NCBI GenBank assembly: GCA_035235625.1
Contig: CP141148.1
Span: 36,457,057 to 36,521,056 of the forward strand
Direction: 5' to 3'
Source: Saururus chinensis
Taxonomy: Eukaryota > Streptophyta > Magnoliopsida > Piperales > Saururaceae
DNA: 64,000 nt
In this document: positions 35,421-46,516 of the stretch, piece by piece
Position numbering within the stretch: position 1 is the first letter of the stretch
Layout: each line of letters begins with the position of its first letter
The notes under the pieces: generated by a model
Told to the model about the DNA's origin: nothing
What the model saw: only the letters and a program-made list of their open reading frames with translations
The model's database searches: none
Position numbers and translations under genes: made by a program

Positions 35421-36259
35421 TTGGACTATTGGAGGTCTGGCAAAGTCAAAATAGAAGAGCTCATATGTATCTCCGCCGATTATTGAATCTGGAGGAAGAG
35501 ATTGGGCAATTTTTTTTTCGGAGATATATTTGTATTATAGAGGTAGTAGCGGCCCATTTGTTCATAATTATCATGTGACAGGGAAATCGAATATTTATGC
35601 AGTTATGAGCCTTTTTACGCTTTAGTTTATATAATTTTGGAGTTAGTTCTTTGAGATTTACGCTGGTATCATATTTCGGTATATGGCTTATCGAGCTAGA
35701 TAAAAGATGGATTTTAGAGTTCTTAGTTGCATGGATGGACCTTTTTTCCGTGGAAATGTAGAAAGTACGCACTAAAGGGCTAGCATCAGGTGTAAGATTA
35801 TGAGGGGAACAAGAAGGCAACAAGGTTTCTGCTAGAATGTAGACCATTGTTCGAATTTGATTGTACAGAAAGTAAAAATGTTCGAAGGTCATCTTGGACT
35901 ACGGAAATAAATCTTGTGGTCAAGATTATTTCCTCAAAGACTCCTGCAATAACCGAAGATGTATATTTTTGGATAAGACAAGAAGCAGAAGCATGTATAA
36001 GACGAACTTATGGTTCACTTAAACATTCGTTTAAGATATGAAGAGTAACTTTCACGATTTTGATCTTACAAATTTGTCATGATACATTTTAATCATATCC
36101 TGGGTAGAGTTTACAGAACGGTGGATGATTTCCTTTCTCATCAGATTAATCCCACATCACAAATATTTAAAGAACTAATTTTGTTTGACCTACAAGTTCT
36201 ATGACCAGTTTAAATATATGTGAGGTTTCTATAACATATTAATATCTCCTATAGCTCAG
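35421..36259. other. Convergent intergenic spacer
   Basis: 839 bp between the stop of the epimerase (+) and the stop of the PPR gene (-). It probably holds both 3' untranslated regions, so the transcripts may overlap tail to tail. No other feature is seen. Confidence 0.5.
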
Positions 36260-38644
36260 TCACCAGAAATCGTGACAGGAACAAGATCCATCAATGAAAT
36301 GATGAAACCTTTTCATATCTCTTACCACAATACGTCGGTTCTCAATCTTTGATGCTAACTTCAGAAAAGCATGGCAGTCTTCGCACATACGTAGATTCTG
36401 TATAATTCGGATAGGTGATCCTTTAACAGAGGTAATCAAGGCAAATGAAACAGCTAATTTTTCACTGTGGTGCAAAATAGAGTATTCCTTATCTTCAAAA
36501 TGTTCAAGTTTTTGCAACGTGGATCTTGTGTCTAAAACATATCCAAGTCCTTGCATTTTGAACTTCAGTTCTTCCAGCTTTACATATATCAAGTGTATCT
36601 GCGGATGGTCTTTATCGTTCGTGGAAAAAATATGAAGTTTGCCACTGCATTCTACCCAACTCTTAGATGATTCTTTCTTCACACCCCTGTCTCTCATCGT
36701 CCTTAATATATTTGCCTTTCCCTCCCACAGACCCAGCATTGCGTATATATTTGATAACAGGATAAAAGCAGAAGGCTCATTTACTTCTAGCTCCAATATC
36801 TTCTCACTTGCAAAATTTCCCAGTTCTAGATTTTGATGCACCCTGCAAGATGCCAGCAAGGTCTCCCACACCATTAAATCAGGCTGACATGGCATAGAAT
36901 CAATGAAGGCCATTGCATCATCAAACCTGCCGGAACGGGTATACAGATCAACCATACAGGCATAGTGCTCCCTTTTAGGCTCCATTTTGTGAATTATTGT
37001 CATCATGTTATAATACTCACAACCGTTTGCAACAAGACCTCCATGACTGCAGGAAGTTAAAACTCCAAGAAAAGTGACTTCATCAGGTCTAACACCTTCT
37101 TTCTCCATCTGATTATATAGTTCAAGAGCCTCTTCCCCAAAACCATGTTGAGCAAGCCCAGTGATTATTGCATTCCAAGAAATTTTGTCTTTCTCATTAA
37201 TAGAGTGAAAAACCTTTAATGCAAAATCAATATTTCCACATTTAGCATACATAGTAATTAGAGAATTTCCAACAGAAAGATAATTTTCAAACCCCATCTT
37301 AGCAGCCACTGATTGAATTTCCTCACCTGTCGAAAGACTTGCTACTTCAGAACATGCCCGAATTGAACTTGTGATACTAAGTACACCTATGTTAATGCCT
37401 GAACGGCGTATTTCCTGGAACAACCAAAGAGCCTCTTCATTGAAGCCATTCTGAACATAGCATGTGAGTAGAGCTGACAAAGAGATGGCATCATTTTCTT
37501 TTATCTCTGTGAAAACCATTTGTGCATATCTCACTTTCCCGTGTCTTCCATAGAAAGTAATTACAGCATTCCCAACTGCAACATCAGATATCAAGCTGCT
37601 TCTTATTGCATAGCCATGAACTTCTTTTCCGTTTTCTACTTTACTTAAAGCAGAGCAGGCACCCAAAACACTCGCTAAAACAAATGAATCAATGCTAACA
37701 TTATTCTTCACCATATTGCGAAAAACATCAATTGCTTCTGTATAAAGACCATTTCGTATATAAGCCGCTATGAAAGAGGTATATGAAACAGTGTCCTGTT
37801 CAAGCCTACTAGCTACCTTAATTGCATCCCCCATTCCCTCACACTTGCCATACATGGATACAAGAGCACTTCCCATTGGACTGTCTACTTCGACCCCAAA
37901 TTTTACAATGCACCCATGTAACTGCTTCGCCTGGTTGATCATCTTCTGCTCATCAAATAGTTTAGTCAAACTCATGAATGTCACATTCAGTGGCCTAATT
38001 CCTTGGCGGATCATCTCTTTAAAAAATTCAAATGACAAAGTTTTGAGTTGATTTACTCCAGAATTAACTAAACCTGTGATCATTGAAGTCCATGTTACAC
38101 CATCTTTCTTTGTAGTTTCAGCAAAAAGACACCAACACATGTCGATCATCCCACATCTAGCATACATGTTGATTAGCGTGTTAACCATAAATGTATCAGA
38201 TACAAGTCCTAGTTTCACCAGACTGCAATGAAACTGAACACCTGTATCCAAGTCCTTGGTTTCAGTGCAACACTTGAGAATGCTTCCAAAAGCAAAGTTA
38301 CTCCTGCCAAAACTTTCCCTTTCCTCCCCTTTGTTCTCAGACTCGAAAAGCATCAACTGTTTGAAGAGCAAAACTGAACTTTTCAAGTCCCCAACGTCAC
38401 TACAACCCGAAATCATAATAGTCCAGGAGAAAACATTGCGTTGAGGTATCTCATCAAACAGCTTGCAAGCATCATCAAGCTTATGCTGCCGAACATATGC
38501 ATGGACAATGTTATTGCAAATAAGGACGAAGTCGAGACAGCCCATCTTGAGGGATAGGCCATGGAGAGCAGATGGGCTCCCGGCGTAACGTTTGAGCAAG
38601 AAACAGAGCCTATCTGGAATAAAAACTTGTTGGGTTCTTTGCAT
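36260..38644 (-). CDS. DYW-class pentatricopeptide repeat protein, putative organellar RNA editing factor
   Basis: A single-exon frame of 794 codons, as usual for plant PPR genes. About a dozen or more PLS-type PPR motifs fill residues about 40-600 (for example NVFSWTIMISGCSDVGDLKS, NTLINMYARCGMIDM, SWNAIITGLAQHGFGEEALE). An E-type region and a DYW domain follow. The domain has HSE at 726-728, CEDC at 754-757, and CSCH at 788-791, so the zinc ligands and catalytic glutamate of the cytidine-deaminase fold are intact. The terminal tripeptide is DFW instead of DYW, a conservative change. The PG box is altered (KKESSKSWVEC instead of KEPGCSWIE). Such proteins recognise one or a few organellar transcripts and convert C to U; the target and whether it enters mitochondria or plastids cannot be told. 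It starts at the first ATG. Confidence 0.92.
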   Translation of the reverse strand: MQRTQQVFIPDRLCFLLKRYAGSPSALHGLSLKMGCLDFVLICNNIVHAYVRQHKLDDACKLFDEIPQRNVFSWTIMISGCSDVGDLKSSVLLFKQLMLFESENKGEERESFGRSNFAFGSILKCCTETKDLDTGVQFHCSLVKLGLVSDTFMVNTLINMYARCGMIDMCWCLFAETTKKDGVTWTSMITGLVNSGVNQLKTLSFEFFKEMIRQGIRPLNVTFMSLTKLFDEQKMINQAKQLHGCIVKFGVEVDSPMGSALVSMYGKCEGMGDAIKVASRLEQDTVSYTSFIAAYIRNGLYTEAIDVFRNMVKNNVSIDSFVLASVLGACSALSKVENGKEVHGYAIRSSLISDVAVGNAVITFYGRHGKVRYAQMVFTEIKENDAISLSALLTCYVQNGFNEEALWLFQEIRRSGINIGVLSITSSIRACSEVASLSTGEEIQSVAAKMGFENYLSVGNSLITMYAKCGNIDFALKVFHSINEKDKISWNAIITGLAQHGFGEEALELYNQMEKEGVRPDEVTFLGVLTSCSHGGLVANGCEYYNMMTIIHKMEPKREHYACMVDLYTRSGRFDDAMAFIDSMPCQPDLMVWETLLASCRVHQNLELGNFASEKILELEVNEPSAFILLSNIYAMLGLWEGKANILRTMRDRGVKKESSKSWVECSGKLHIFSTNDKDHPQIHLIYVKLEELKFKMQGLGYVLDTRSTLQKLEHFEDKEYSILHHSEKLAVSFALITSVKGSPIRIIQNLRMCEDCHAFLKLASKIENRRIVVRDMKRFHHFIDGSCSCHDFW

Positions 38645-39390
38645 AGTTTACAATGGTCTGGAGAGGAAATGCAAAAGAGGCAGCATCGTTTCCCTTCAAT
38701 CAAATCAAAGTGGGCAACATCTCATCTAAGCATTCTTCATTTGGAAACTATGCTGCTCCCAACTGCCAATGGAAGTGAGGAACAGCATAGTAACAATTTC
38801 GTTAATTTCGTTGCTGTGGAGTCCGGATCAGCCCCTCGTACGATGAGATCCTCGTCCGCTCTCTTTTTGACGCGCGTTCCGAATTAACTAACGCTCCTAA
38901 TGAAATTTGAGAGGACGGGGGACCATGGCCCCTAGCCCCAGGCTGTGACGCCATGCCACATATAGATCCTAGCATGGTTCATACGTAAAGGCTTAATATA
39001 GTACATAATTACTTTGGTGACAATAGCCACATTATTTTTCTATATATCATGATAAAACCCTTATGTACCATGCTCATGGACTTTGGTGATGGAGCTCCAA
39101 GAAAGGGTGGAGGCATCCTTTTGGTGGAGTTTATGTATCTTCTAATATTTAAGTAAGCATTGATGTTTTTATTTGTTTGGATTTTGATTGATGGCTGCCT
39201 ACCCATGGGTCGCTGGCTTATTGACTTCTTTAGCAGTTAAGTAAATAAGAATATTTTTATTATTTTAAAATAACTATTAATAATTTTATTAACATTATGA
39301 GGGTGTATATGTAGTTTTTAAAATGTTAGAAGGTATAAGCACTATTTTAAAAAAAAATTAAGAGGTGAAAAAAATATAATCTATGCTACA
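38645..39390. other. Upstream region of the PPR gene and intergenic DNA
   Basis: Contains the presumed promoter and leader of the minus-strand PPR gene (about 38645-38900). No other coding sequence is supported. Confidence 0.4.
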
Positions 39391-39595
39391 TACCCCCTAT
39401 CCTATATTAATAAATATATTTAAAAAAATAATAATTTTTATTAAATGTTAAAACCCACATTTAAGAGAAGGAAAAATAAACTTACGATACTTTTATTTAA
39501 ATACCTGATTACTTAAATTTAATAAAATAAAATTATTAATATGGATAATTTTTTTTTTGCTAATTGGAGCTATTAATTTGGGGTAGAGGGAGTAT
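39391..39595. mobile_element. Stowaway-like MITE
   Basis: The left end TACCCCCTATCCTATATTAATA and the right end TTAATTTGGGGTAGAGGGAGTA are imperfect inverted repeats of the CTCCCTC...TTAATAGCTCC type, flanked by TA. The length is about 205 bp and the interior is AT-rich. Related copies occur at 41835-41940 and 48703-48862. Confidence 0.65.
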
Positions 39596-41834
39596 TATGT
39601 ATTGCTATTTTAGGCTTCCACACTAGGCTACCTTAACAAATTGGAAATGTAATGTATGCCCAAACTTAAAATGCTAGGTGCATATACCCCCTTGAACCAT
39701 ATTATTCATAATAAAATATTTCATGTCTTTAAGATAGCACAAACTGATGGCATGCCTGTCAATTTATCATATCCTAAATTGCATCAGCTAAATCTTACAC
39801 TTGTCACTAAATACAATATTTAAATCCTAGCTAGTGAATCATCACATCGATAGCCTCCTATTGCCACATGCCAAAATTATTATTCCCATTAAATTTCTCT
39901 ACAAAAAATTTAACATTATGCACTTTAGATAATAATATCATTATCTTCTATTCGGTTGTTGGATGGCTAAGTGATCTCCAACATATCTCATCAAGTAGTC
40001 CAATTCAACGAACAAACAAAATTAAAATAACCAAATGATCAAATCAAATTTCAAAATCAAGAAGGATTTCCAATTTGATTGCCATAGAGCATATATAGTT
40101 CATTCAAAATCTAACTTAAAAAGTATCAAGTTTGTATCCTCATAGGTAAGTGATGATGTAAATATTAACAATTATCTAAGTTTAGCCCAATCATACAAAT
40201 ATAATAAAGCTCACAATTTTAACGTGGTTAAGCCCAATTGCCAACTTCATCAAAAATAAATTCTACTACAATAAAAGTAAAGTCATGATATACCTACCCA
40301 CAAGCAAAACCCCCTATTATTTGCCAACACCCTCTCCAAAGCAAACAAGAGGAGAGCACAAGCAATTCCAAAGTTACAGAGAAAAAAAATGCCACAAAAA
40401 TAAGAGCAAAAGAAATGTTTCTATTTCTCTCTTCTCACAAAAGTTAAAAAAATCTCACTACTTCTCACAAGCTCATGTCTATGTCCATGTAGTATGTATT
40501 ATGTTTATAGATAATGAAAATCTAACAGAATATAAGTCCAACTACGATACTTCATTTTTGTCTTATTCCAAATACAACTCAAACCACAAACGTCCTTCAC
40601 ATAACTTCCCAATTAGTCACAAAAAGAAAAGGGTGATGACATGATCCATGTCTCAACTAGGGCTGCAAGTAATACGGGCTAGCCCCAAGCCTGTCCCGGC
40701 CCACAAATTTAGGGGTTTGGGCCTTAAATATTAACTTCAGGTTGGGCCAGACCTAAATTTCAAAGCCCATTAAACTTCCAGGGCAAAAAAACCTTAAAAT
40801 CTTGGAAAACTTAATGATGCAATGCGGTGTTCTAGGTACATATTTGTTGTGTTAAGAATATGAAAAGAACAATCATCTTCTTCAATCTCCACGCACACTT
40901 GGCTAAGTGCTGCTGAACATAATATTTGTTGTGTTAAGAATATTCATGGTCTTTCTCCAATTCATCAACACGTTGATCAACACATTAGAGGGGTGTCAAT
41001 AACACTTACTGTATATGATTTTCAATTGATTTCTATTCCAACTCACATAATTATCATATTAACCAACTTATATAATAGTCTCACCCATGTTATTCAGGGT
41101 CACTTTACATAGAAATTCCTATCCTAACATTCTCTCTCTTGAGATATATGATCAAATCGCCATAAAGAGTTCATACTCAAAGCCAAGAACACAATCATAA
41201 AAACAATGCTCAAATTCACTTCTACACCATAGCGTAGAGCGCCATGACAATGAGAACAACCCCAAAAGCAGTTTCAAGGCTTTCCCTGCATATATATAGA
41301 GATAATAACTATTGTTTCTTGAACCAGTTTTTATCGTAAACATAAAAGAGTCACATTTCATGCACTGCATGATTTACCTTAATATACTCATGAATTTAAC
41401 CTCATTAATAACATTAAATTGATATAAAGTTATCTAATCTTTTCTCATAAGATCTTCCCCTGACAATTTCCTTCTCCAAGATCAACTGGTTGGTCTATGT
41501 AGTTCACTTTTGTCTTACAGTGTCTTTCTCTTTGCAAATCGTTCTTCCGGACTACCTCTCTTCTCTTGACTCTTCCTCTTCCTTGTTCCCAAAGAAGTTT
41601 GTGAGAGGCAACACCCTACTACATTTGTAACTGCATGACTGCTCACGTTCTAGCTTTCATTAGGAAAGAGAGCTGACATTGTCTATATATCAGTGGCTCA
41701 CCAATAGACTCACTTAAGTTTTCATTATCAATCGATGCGTTGATGACACTTCTACAGTTTTGTAACCCCTAAAATCTCTTCTATTTTTATTTCTTAATTT
41801 GTTAATAAATTTTTGGGTGTTATAGATATTTTCA
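39596..41834. other. Intergenic DNA with a truncated hAT-like end
   Basis: CTAGGGCTGCAAGTAATACGGGCTAGCCC at about 40658 resembles the TAGGGCTG ends of the hAT-like elements elsewhere in the window, followed by GGCCC-rich subterminal words to about 40800, but no partner end was found. The remaining 2.2 kb is AT-rich with no supported gene. Confidence 0.4.
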
Positions 41835-41940
41835 TACCCCCTGTCCTAAATTAATAGCTCTATTTGTTTTTTTAAAATGAACTAATTGTAGTTTATTTTG
41901 TAAAACAAAATGGAGCTATTAATTTAGGATGGTGGGAATA
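41835..41940. mobile_element. Short palindromic Stowaway-like MITE
   Basis: TACCCCCTGTCCTAAATTAATAGCTCTATTTG at the left pairs over more than 25 bases with the complement of CAAAATGGAGCTATTAATTTAGGATGGTGGGAATA at the right. The unit is only about 106 bp and almost entirely palindromic. Confidence 0.75.
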
Positions 41941-43061
41941 TTTTTTTGTTAATTTTCAAAAGAATGAAGTAAATGAGATAGTTTGGGTTAAACTAATTGG
42001 AAACATGAGTGCATAGATTTCCCAAAAAGTTCTGTATTTTCAAATTAGTCTTTGAGTTTTCTAAGTTTCTCACTATGACTTTGGCATCTTATTTACGCAA
42101 ACTTTTTAGCTTTTATTATATTGAGACATGGTTGTACCCTTAAATAGTTGGATACATCATCGGGACATGATCTATGTAAGTGATGCAAATTTTTTTTATC
42201 TTTGGGAAGATATAAACCATAAATGTGCATCATGACTGGTTTCCATGACCGGAGCCTTATGACCAGCCGAGTGACCCCTTATGTACCATATTTGAAGCCC
42301 TATGTGGGATAGGAAATAGTGCCCCTTATGCACCATGTCCGAAGCCCCATGTAGGCTGGTCATGGAAAATCGGTCAAGAAAAATAATTTTTATTCACTTA
42401 TGCCCAAGCTTTCTATTAGTTGATGCACCACATTGTTTTCATCGTGTAGAATCTGCTTGAGCTTATTTGAATTGACAGTTATTGACTAACAATAACACTT
42501 GAGGTAAAAAAGAGAAAGATATCAAATCATGGTTGTCAATATTTAATCTATGAGTACATATAAAAATAATAATCTATGAGCCTATGCAAAATTGATTAGA
42601 ACATTCTTTTTGTTCAGTACAAGATTTTGAGCTAATGTGTTGTTCTATTACATATATAGCTAAAGACCATAGAATCCATTCTCAGATTATAGGTATGGAC
42701 ATAGAATTTAGAAATGCTTATTAGACAGTTTATCTAAAATAGAAATTAATTTAATTAAAATATTTAAGTAATGTGTTACACTTCAAATTATTAAAGCAAA
42801 ATCCATTATGAATATGAGAAATGTAGAAACTTATTCAATTTCTTAAAGCTGCAGTTTGGTCTAAGATTTGGAACAATGTTCATATGAATTAGAAAATAAC
42901 TAATAAAAAAATTACATCGTAACTCAGCCTTTTTGGTTATATTTGATTCATGTAAGATTTGGAACAATGTTCATATGAATTAGAAAATATCTAATAAAAA
43001 AAATTACATCATAACTCAAACTTTTTGGTTATATTTTATTCATGTGATGCTGTTAAAAATT
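41941..43061. other. Intergenic DNA with a short local duplication
   Basis: GATTTGGAACAATGTTCATATGAATTAGAAAATA occurs twice, at about 42867 and 42957, as does the following AAAAATTACATC(G/A)TAACTCA. Two GTGCGCCCCTTATG-like words at about 42260-42350 form another local repeat. No gene is seen. Confidence 0.45.
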
Positions 43062-43406
43062 TTACAAATTATTCCTCCCAACAACAAGCCGAAAAAACTC
43101 TAGACACAAAGAAATAACATTGTTGACATTATTTCTATTTTCTCGTGCAACTCCATCGGCATCTCCACATTGGACTGCTTGAATCCATCAAAGCATGTGG
43201 CAGGCTCTTCAACAATTGTGCTCAATTCCTTAACAGCCTCCAGGAAATGCTTAATTTGCAAGTATGCGATGGCCCTATTGACTCCATTGTACATGTTGTT
43301 GATTGCCACTTGACAACTTTTATCCCTTTAATGGCAAGAACAAGCTTGTTATTATGTGATTTGGAAGCATTTTGCATCCGCTTCCCTCAAAGCTATCCCA
43401 ATGTAG

Positions 43407-44145
43407 ATAAAGTTTTGTCAAAAATAGACCATATATAAGGTAAAAATACAACAATAGCCAGGAAAATCCATATTTATAAAAATAGACTCATCTCACATAC
43501 AAGGGGTACTAAAAAGATGATTATGCCATTAGAGGCTTCCAATTGAGATTGGGAAACTCCATAATTATAAGTTTCCTATTATGTAGTTGATTATGCGATA
43601 TTATTTTCTATCGTATAGTCAATTACATCATAATATGTGTGAAACATATTTTTCAATTGAAAGTGGATAACTGCCAACTATAAATTTTCTATCGTGTTGG
43701 TGATTACATGATAATATTTTTATCGTATAATTGGCTACATGATAGGAAATACTAAATATTATAGAAAATATTATCGTGTAATCGTTCGATATAAAACTTA
43801 CAGTTGGTAGCTACCCACTTTCAGTTTCTTATTGTGTAATTGACTACATGATAATAAACTTACAATTATGCAGTTGTTCACTTTCAATTGAAAAATCTCT
43901 AAGGGCATAGTTATCTTTTTAGTGATCTCTCGCATATGCACTAGTCTATTTTTTGAATTTTGAAATTCCCTATTTATTTTTGTATTTCAGCTTATTGTCA
44001 TATCTATTTTTATAAAGGGAAATATATTTAAATAATATTAAAAAAATAATTACTGAAATAGAAATATTTTTTAAAATATATTATTTTGGTAATTATTTTT
44101 TAATATTATTTAAATAATTTTTTCTTTTATAAATTGTTCACTTAT
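43407..44145. mobile_element. Inverted-repeat element inserted in the inhibitor pseudogene
   Basis: The bases CCCAATGTAG (ending 43406) and TGCATTTTCGAA (from 44146) are contiguous in the intact paralogue, which fixes the insertion edges. The ends are imperfect inverted repeats over about 150 bp: AAAATAGACTCATCTCACATAC... on the left pairs with GCATATGCACTAGTCTATTTT on the right, and ACTAAAAAGATGATTATGCC with GGCATAGTTATCTTTTTAGT. The centre repeats ATGTAGTTGATTAT-like words. It has no coding capacity. A 108-bp element is nested in its right arm. Confidence 0.7.
44017..44124. mobile_element. 108-bp Mutator-like MITE nested in the MITE
   Basis: Begins GGGAAATATATTTAAATAAT and ends AAATAATTTTTTC with AATATTATTTAAAT near the end, forming one palindrome. 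The 9-bp TTTTATAAA flanks both sides exactly (44008-44016 and 44125-44133). Its end matches the 889-bp element at 29734-30622, so it is probably the smallest member of that family. Confidence 0.75.
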
Positions 44146-44371
44146 ATGCATTTTCGAAGGTATACATACTTGCAATAAGCGACAAGCCAAGCCAGGCACA
44201 TTAGCTGTGAGTCTTTGCACATCAGATCCTAAGACAGAGACAAAGAGGTTTTTGTTTCACTGGCTCACATGTTTGCTCAATAAGCTTAGCATCGGCGTCG
44301 ACAAAGATGATGAATTTGCCGGTGAAGAAGAGGACTGAGAGAAGAAGAGGGAGGAAGCTGATAGAGACCAT

Positions 44372-45466
44372 TTATGTGAGAATGAAGGATAATTTTTGAC
44401 TTGTTTGGACTGTAAATCATGGCACTGGTAAAAACTGAATCATGTATTTATAGAATTTTCTTCCCTTTTAAAAGTCAAAATCAGAGTAGAAATTCATCAA
44501 TTATCATTTCGTCAAAGACACCATATTTGGATGGTTTGAATTGATGGCCCCTAATGAATTCTCACTTCACAATGACAGCCCATTGACTCGGTCCAGCTCG
44601 CACATTCCGGATCCTTTTCCATTTCTGGAGTCATTGAGAAGTTCTAAATGCTATGTTATGATGAAGAATACGGCTATTTGCACCCCGTTAAACTCATATC
44701 TCCCCCAAAAGTTAAATATTATTTTTCATGATTTAATTTGCTCCGGTATCCATTTCTATTTCTCCCACCTTTTACCCTCCCCCAGAGCGCTTCCCTCTTT
44801 CTGCTTCCTTTTTCTCTTCTCTTTTTCCCTCCCATATATGAACAACTGCCCCCCGGCATCACTCGGTCCCCTTTCTCTTCTCTCCGCGTCGGTCAATCAT
44901 TTTTTGTGCCCATTATATAGTCTGTGAGTGGTGAGTATCAATTACAATGACTGCCCACTGCTTAGTTATGAAGGAAGTCATGGTAACTAGCTACTGCCAC
45001 TTTATTTCTGTGGAGTAGTTAGTCTTTGGAATGTGAATGCCATTATGACATGATGGAAGTAAGGTTGCAGATTACTGTAGTATGATGAAAAAAATCAGTG
45101 GGTAACCGGGGCTAAGTTATGAAGTAAGTCACAATAGCAGATCACCGCTGCTTTATTTTTCCAGAGTGGTGACATTCTGGAATGTGAATGACGGTGGCCA
45201 TCGACTGCATGGAGAAGTTACAGTTGCCGTCCATCTCTACAGTAAAGAAGAGGTAAATATCTAGGACAGAGAGGGAGATGAGCAGGAGATAATTGTAAGC
45301 GTCGTGAGCAGCAGAGACAGAGAGGGAGGCTGAAATTATGAGATGGAAGATATTAGGGGTATGAGCGAGAGACTATAAAATTTCCTGCGGCCACGGTGGT
45401 ATACAAAAATTGCATCGTAACAGACTCTTTAGTTATATTTTATTCATGCGACGCTGCTAAACAAAC
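44372..45466. other. Intergenic DNA between the duplicated inhibitor genes
   Basis: The part to about 44640 is the pseudogene promoter and matches 46025-46260. A minus-strand TATA-like CTATAAATAC lies at about 44447-44456. The remainder has no supported gene; the plus-strand frame 44541-44927 looks like chance. Confidence 0.5.
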
Positions 45467-46024
45467 TTACAAATTGTTCCTCCCAACTACAAGCTGAGAA
45501 AGCTCTAGACATAAAGAAATAGCACTGGACATTATTTCTGTTTTCTCATGTAACTCCGTGGGCATCTCCACATGGGATTGCTTGAATGCTTCAAAACATT
45601 TGGCAGGCTCTTGGACAATTGTGCTCAATTCCTTAACAGCCTCCGGGAAGTGCTTAGACTGCGAGTACGCGATGGCCCTGTTGACTCCATTGTAGACGTT
45701 GTCGTTTGCCACTTGACAGCCTTTAATGGCAAGAACAAGCTTGCTATCATGTGATTTGGAAGCGTTTTGCAACCTCTCCCCCAAGTCTATCCCAATGTAG
45801 GTTGCATTTTCGAATGTATGCATACTTGCGATCAGCGACAAGCCAGGCAGATTGGCCTTGAGGCTTTGCACATCAGATCCCAAGACATAGAGACAAAGAG
45901 GTTTTTGTTTTACTAGCTCACATGTTTGCTCAATAAGCTTAGCATCGGCGTCGACAGAGACGATGAATTTGCCGGTGAAGAAGAGGACAGAGAGAAGAAG
46001 AGGGAGGAAGCTAGGAGAGGCCAT
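45467..46024 (-). CDS. Secreted invertase/pectin methylesterase inhibitor
   Basis: A 185-residue member of the PMEI/invertase-inhibitor family, which binds plant cell-wall or vacuolar invertase, or pectin methylesterase, and blocks the active site. Residues 1-26 form a signal peptide (hydrophobic LPLLLSVLFF). The mature part is a four-helix bundle with the two conserved disulfides C35-C44 and C103-C143, plus C172. The EQTCELVKQKPLCLYVL start of the domain and ALKG/AIKGC helix are typical; the arrangement looks closer to the cell-wall/vacuolar inhibitors of fructosidase than to PMEI proper, but sequence alone does not separate the two activities. Single exon, usual for the family. Its leader and a TATA-like CTATAAGTA near 46100 lie just upstream. 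A broken tandem copy follows it downstream. Confidence 0.9.
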   Translation of the reverse strand: MASPSFLPLLLSVLFFTGKFIVSVDADAKLIEQTCELVKQKPLCLYVLGSDVQSLKANLPGLSLIASMHTFENATYIGIDLGERLQNASKSHDSKLVLAIKGCQVANDNVYNGVNRAIAYSQSKHFPEAVKELSTIVQEPAKCFEAFKQSHVEMPTELHEKTEIMSSAISLCLELSQLVVGRNNL

Positions 46025-46260
46025 TTCTGTGAGAATGAAGGATATTTTTTGACTTGTTTGGACTGTAAATCATGGCACCGGTGAAAATTGAATCAGTACT
46101 TATAGGATTTTCTTCCCTTTAAAAGGTCAAAATACACCATATTTGGATGGTTGGAATTGATGGCCCCTATTGAATCTCACTACCCAACGACAGCCCATTG
46201 ACTCGGTTGTCCAGACACATTCCGGATACTTTTCCACTTCTTGAGATTACGTGAGTCATA
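46025..46260 (-). promoter_or_regulatory. Promoter of the inhibitor gene, duplicated
   Basis: Near-identical to 44372-44640: shared words include TTTTTGACTTGTTTGGACTG, AATCATGGCAC and TGACAGCCCATTGACTCGG. Retention in both copies shows that the promoter was included in the gene duplication. Confidence 0.6.
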
Positions 46261-46516
46261 TTGAGGATTTTCAAATGCTAATTAGGGATACCACCAGGTC
46301 ATGCAATCAGGGTTGGGTTTTACCGAATCCATATCATTTAGAAAATGATAAATTTAAATCTAATCCAAATAGTTATTTGATTAAATTTAAAAGCTCAAAC
46401 TTAACCTATTAGAGTCTGGGTTTAATTTTATTAAACTATAAAAAATTTATATTTATAAATTTATTAAGGTTAGGTTGAGTTGGATCACTTGAAACCGGAA
46501 CTCGACCTAAATAGCT
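46261..46516. other. Intergenic AT-rich DNA
   Basis: Contains weak self-complementary words (ATAGTTATTTGA and AATAGCTATTCGAG) but no end structure or gene that I can support. Confidence 0.35.

Larger units (their letters stand above)
43062..44371 (-). pseudogene. Invertase/PME inhibitor pseudogene split by a MITE
   Basis: A tandem copy of the intact gene at 45467-46024. The 5' part runs from ATG at 44371 to about 44146 and encodes the signal peptide and the first cysteine pair region; the 3' part runs from about 43406 to the stop near 43062 and still shows YNGVNRAIAYLQIKHFLEA. A 739-bp insertion (43407-44145) separates them at the codons after the family's helix 3. The 3' half also carries extra lesions, for example a premature stop near 43100. 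Similarity to the paralogue extends upstream through the promoter to about 44640, so a segment of at least 1.2 kb was duplicated. Confidence 0.85.

Noticed and set aside
40285..40644. 119-codon plus-strand frame
   Set aside because: Lys/Ser-rich translation of AT-rich DNA with no domain and no neighbouring exon.
44541..44927. 128-codon plus-strand frame
   Set aside because: It overlaps the duplicated inhibitor promoter on the opposite strand and has a CT-rich, Pro/Ser-biased sequence without a domain.
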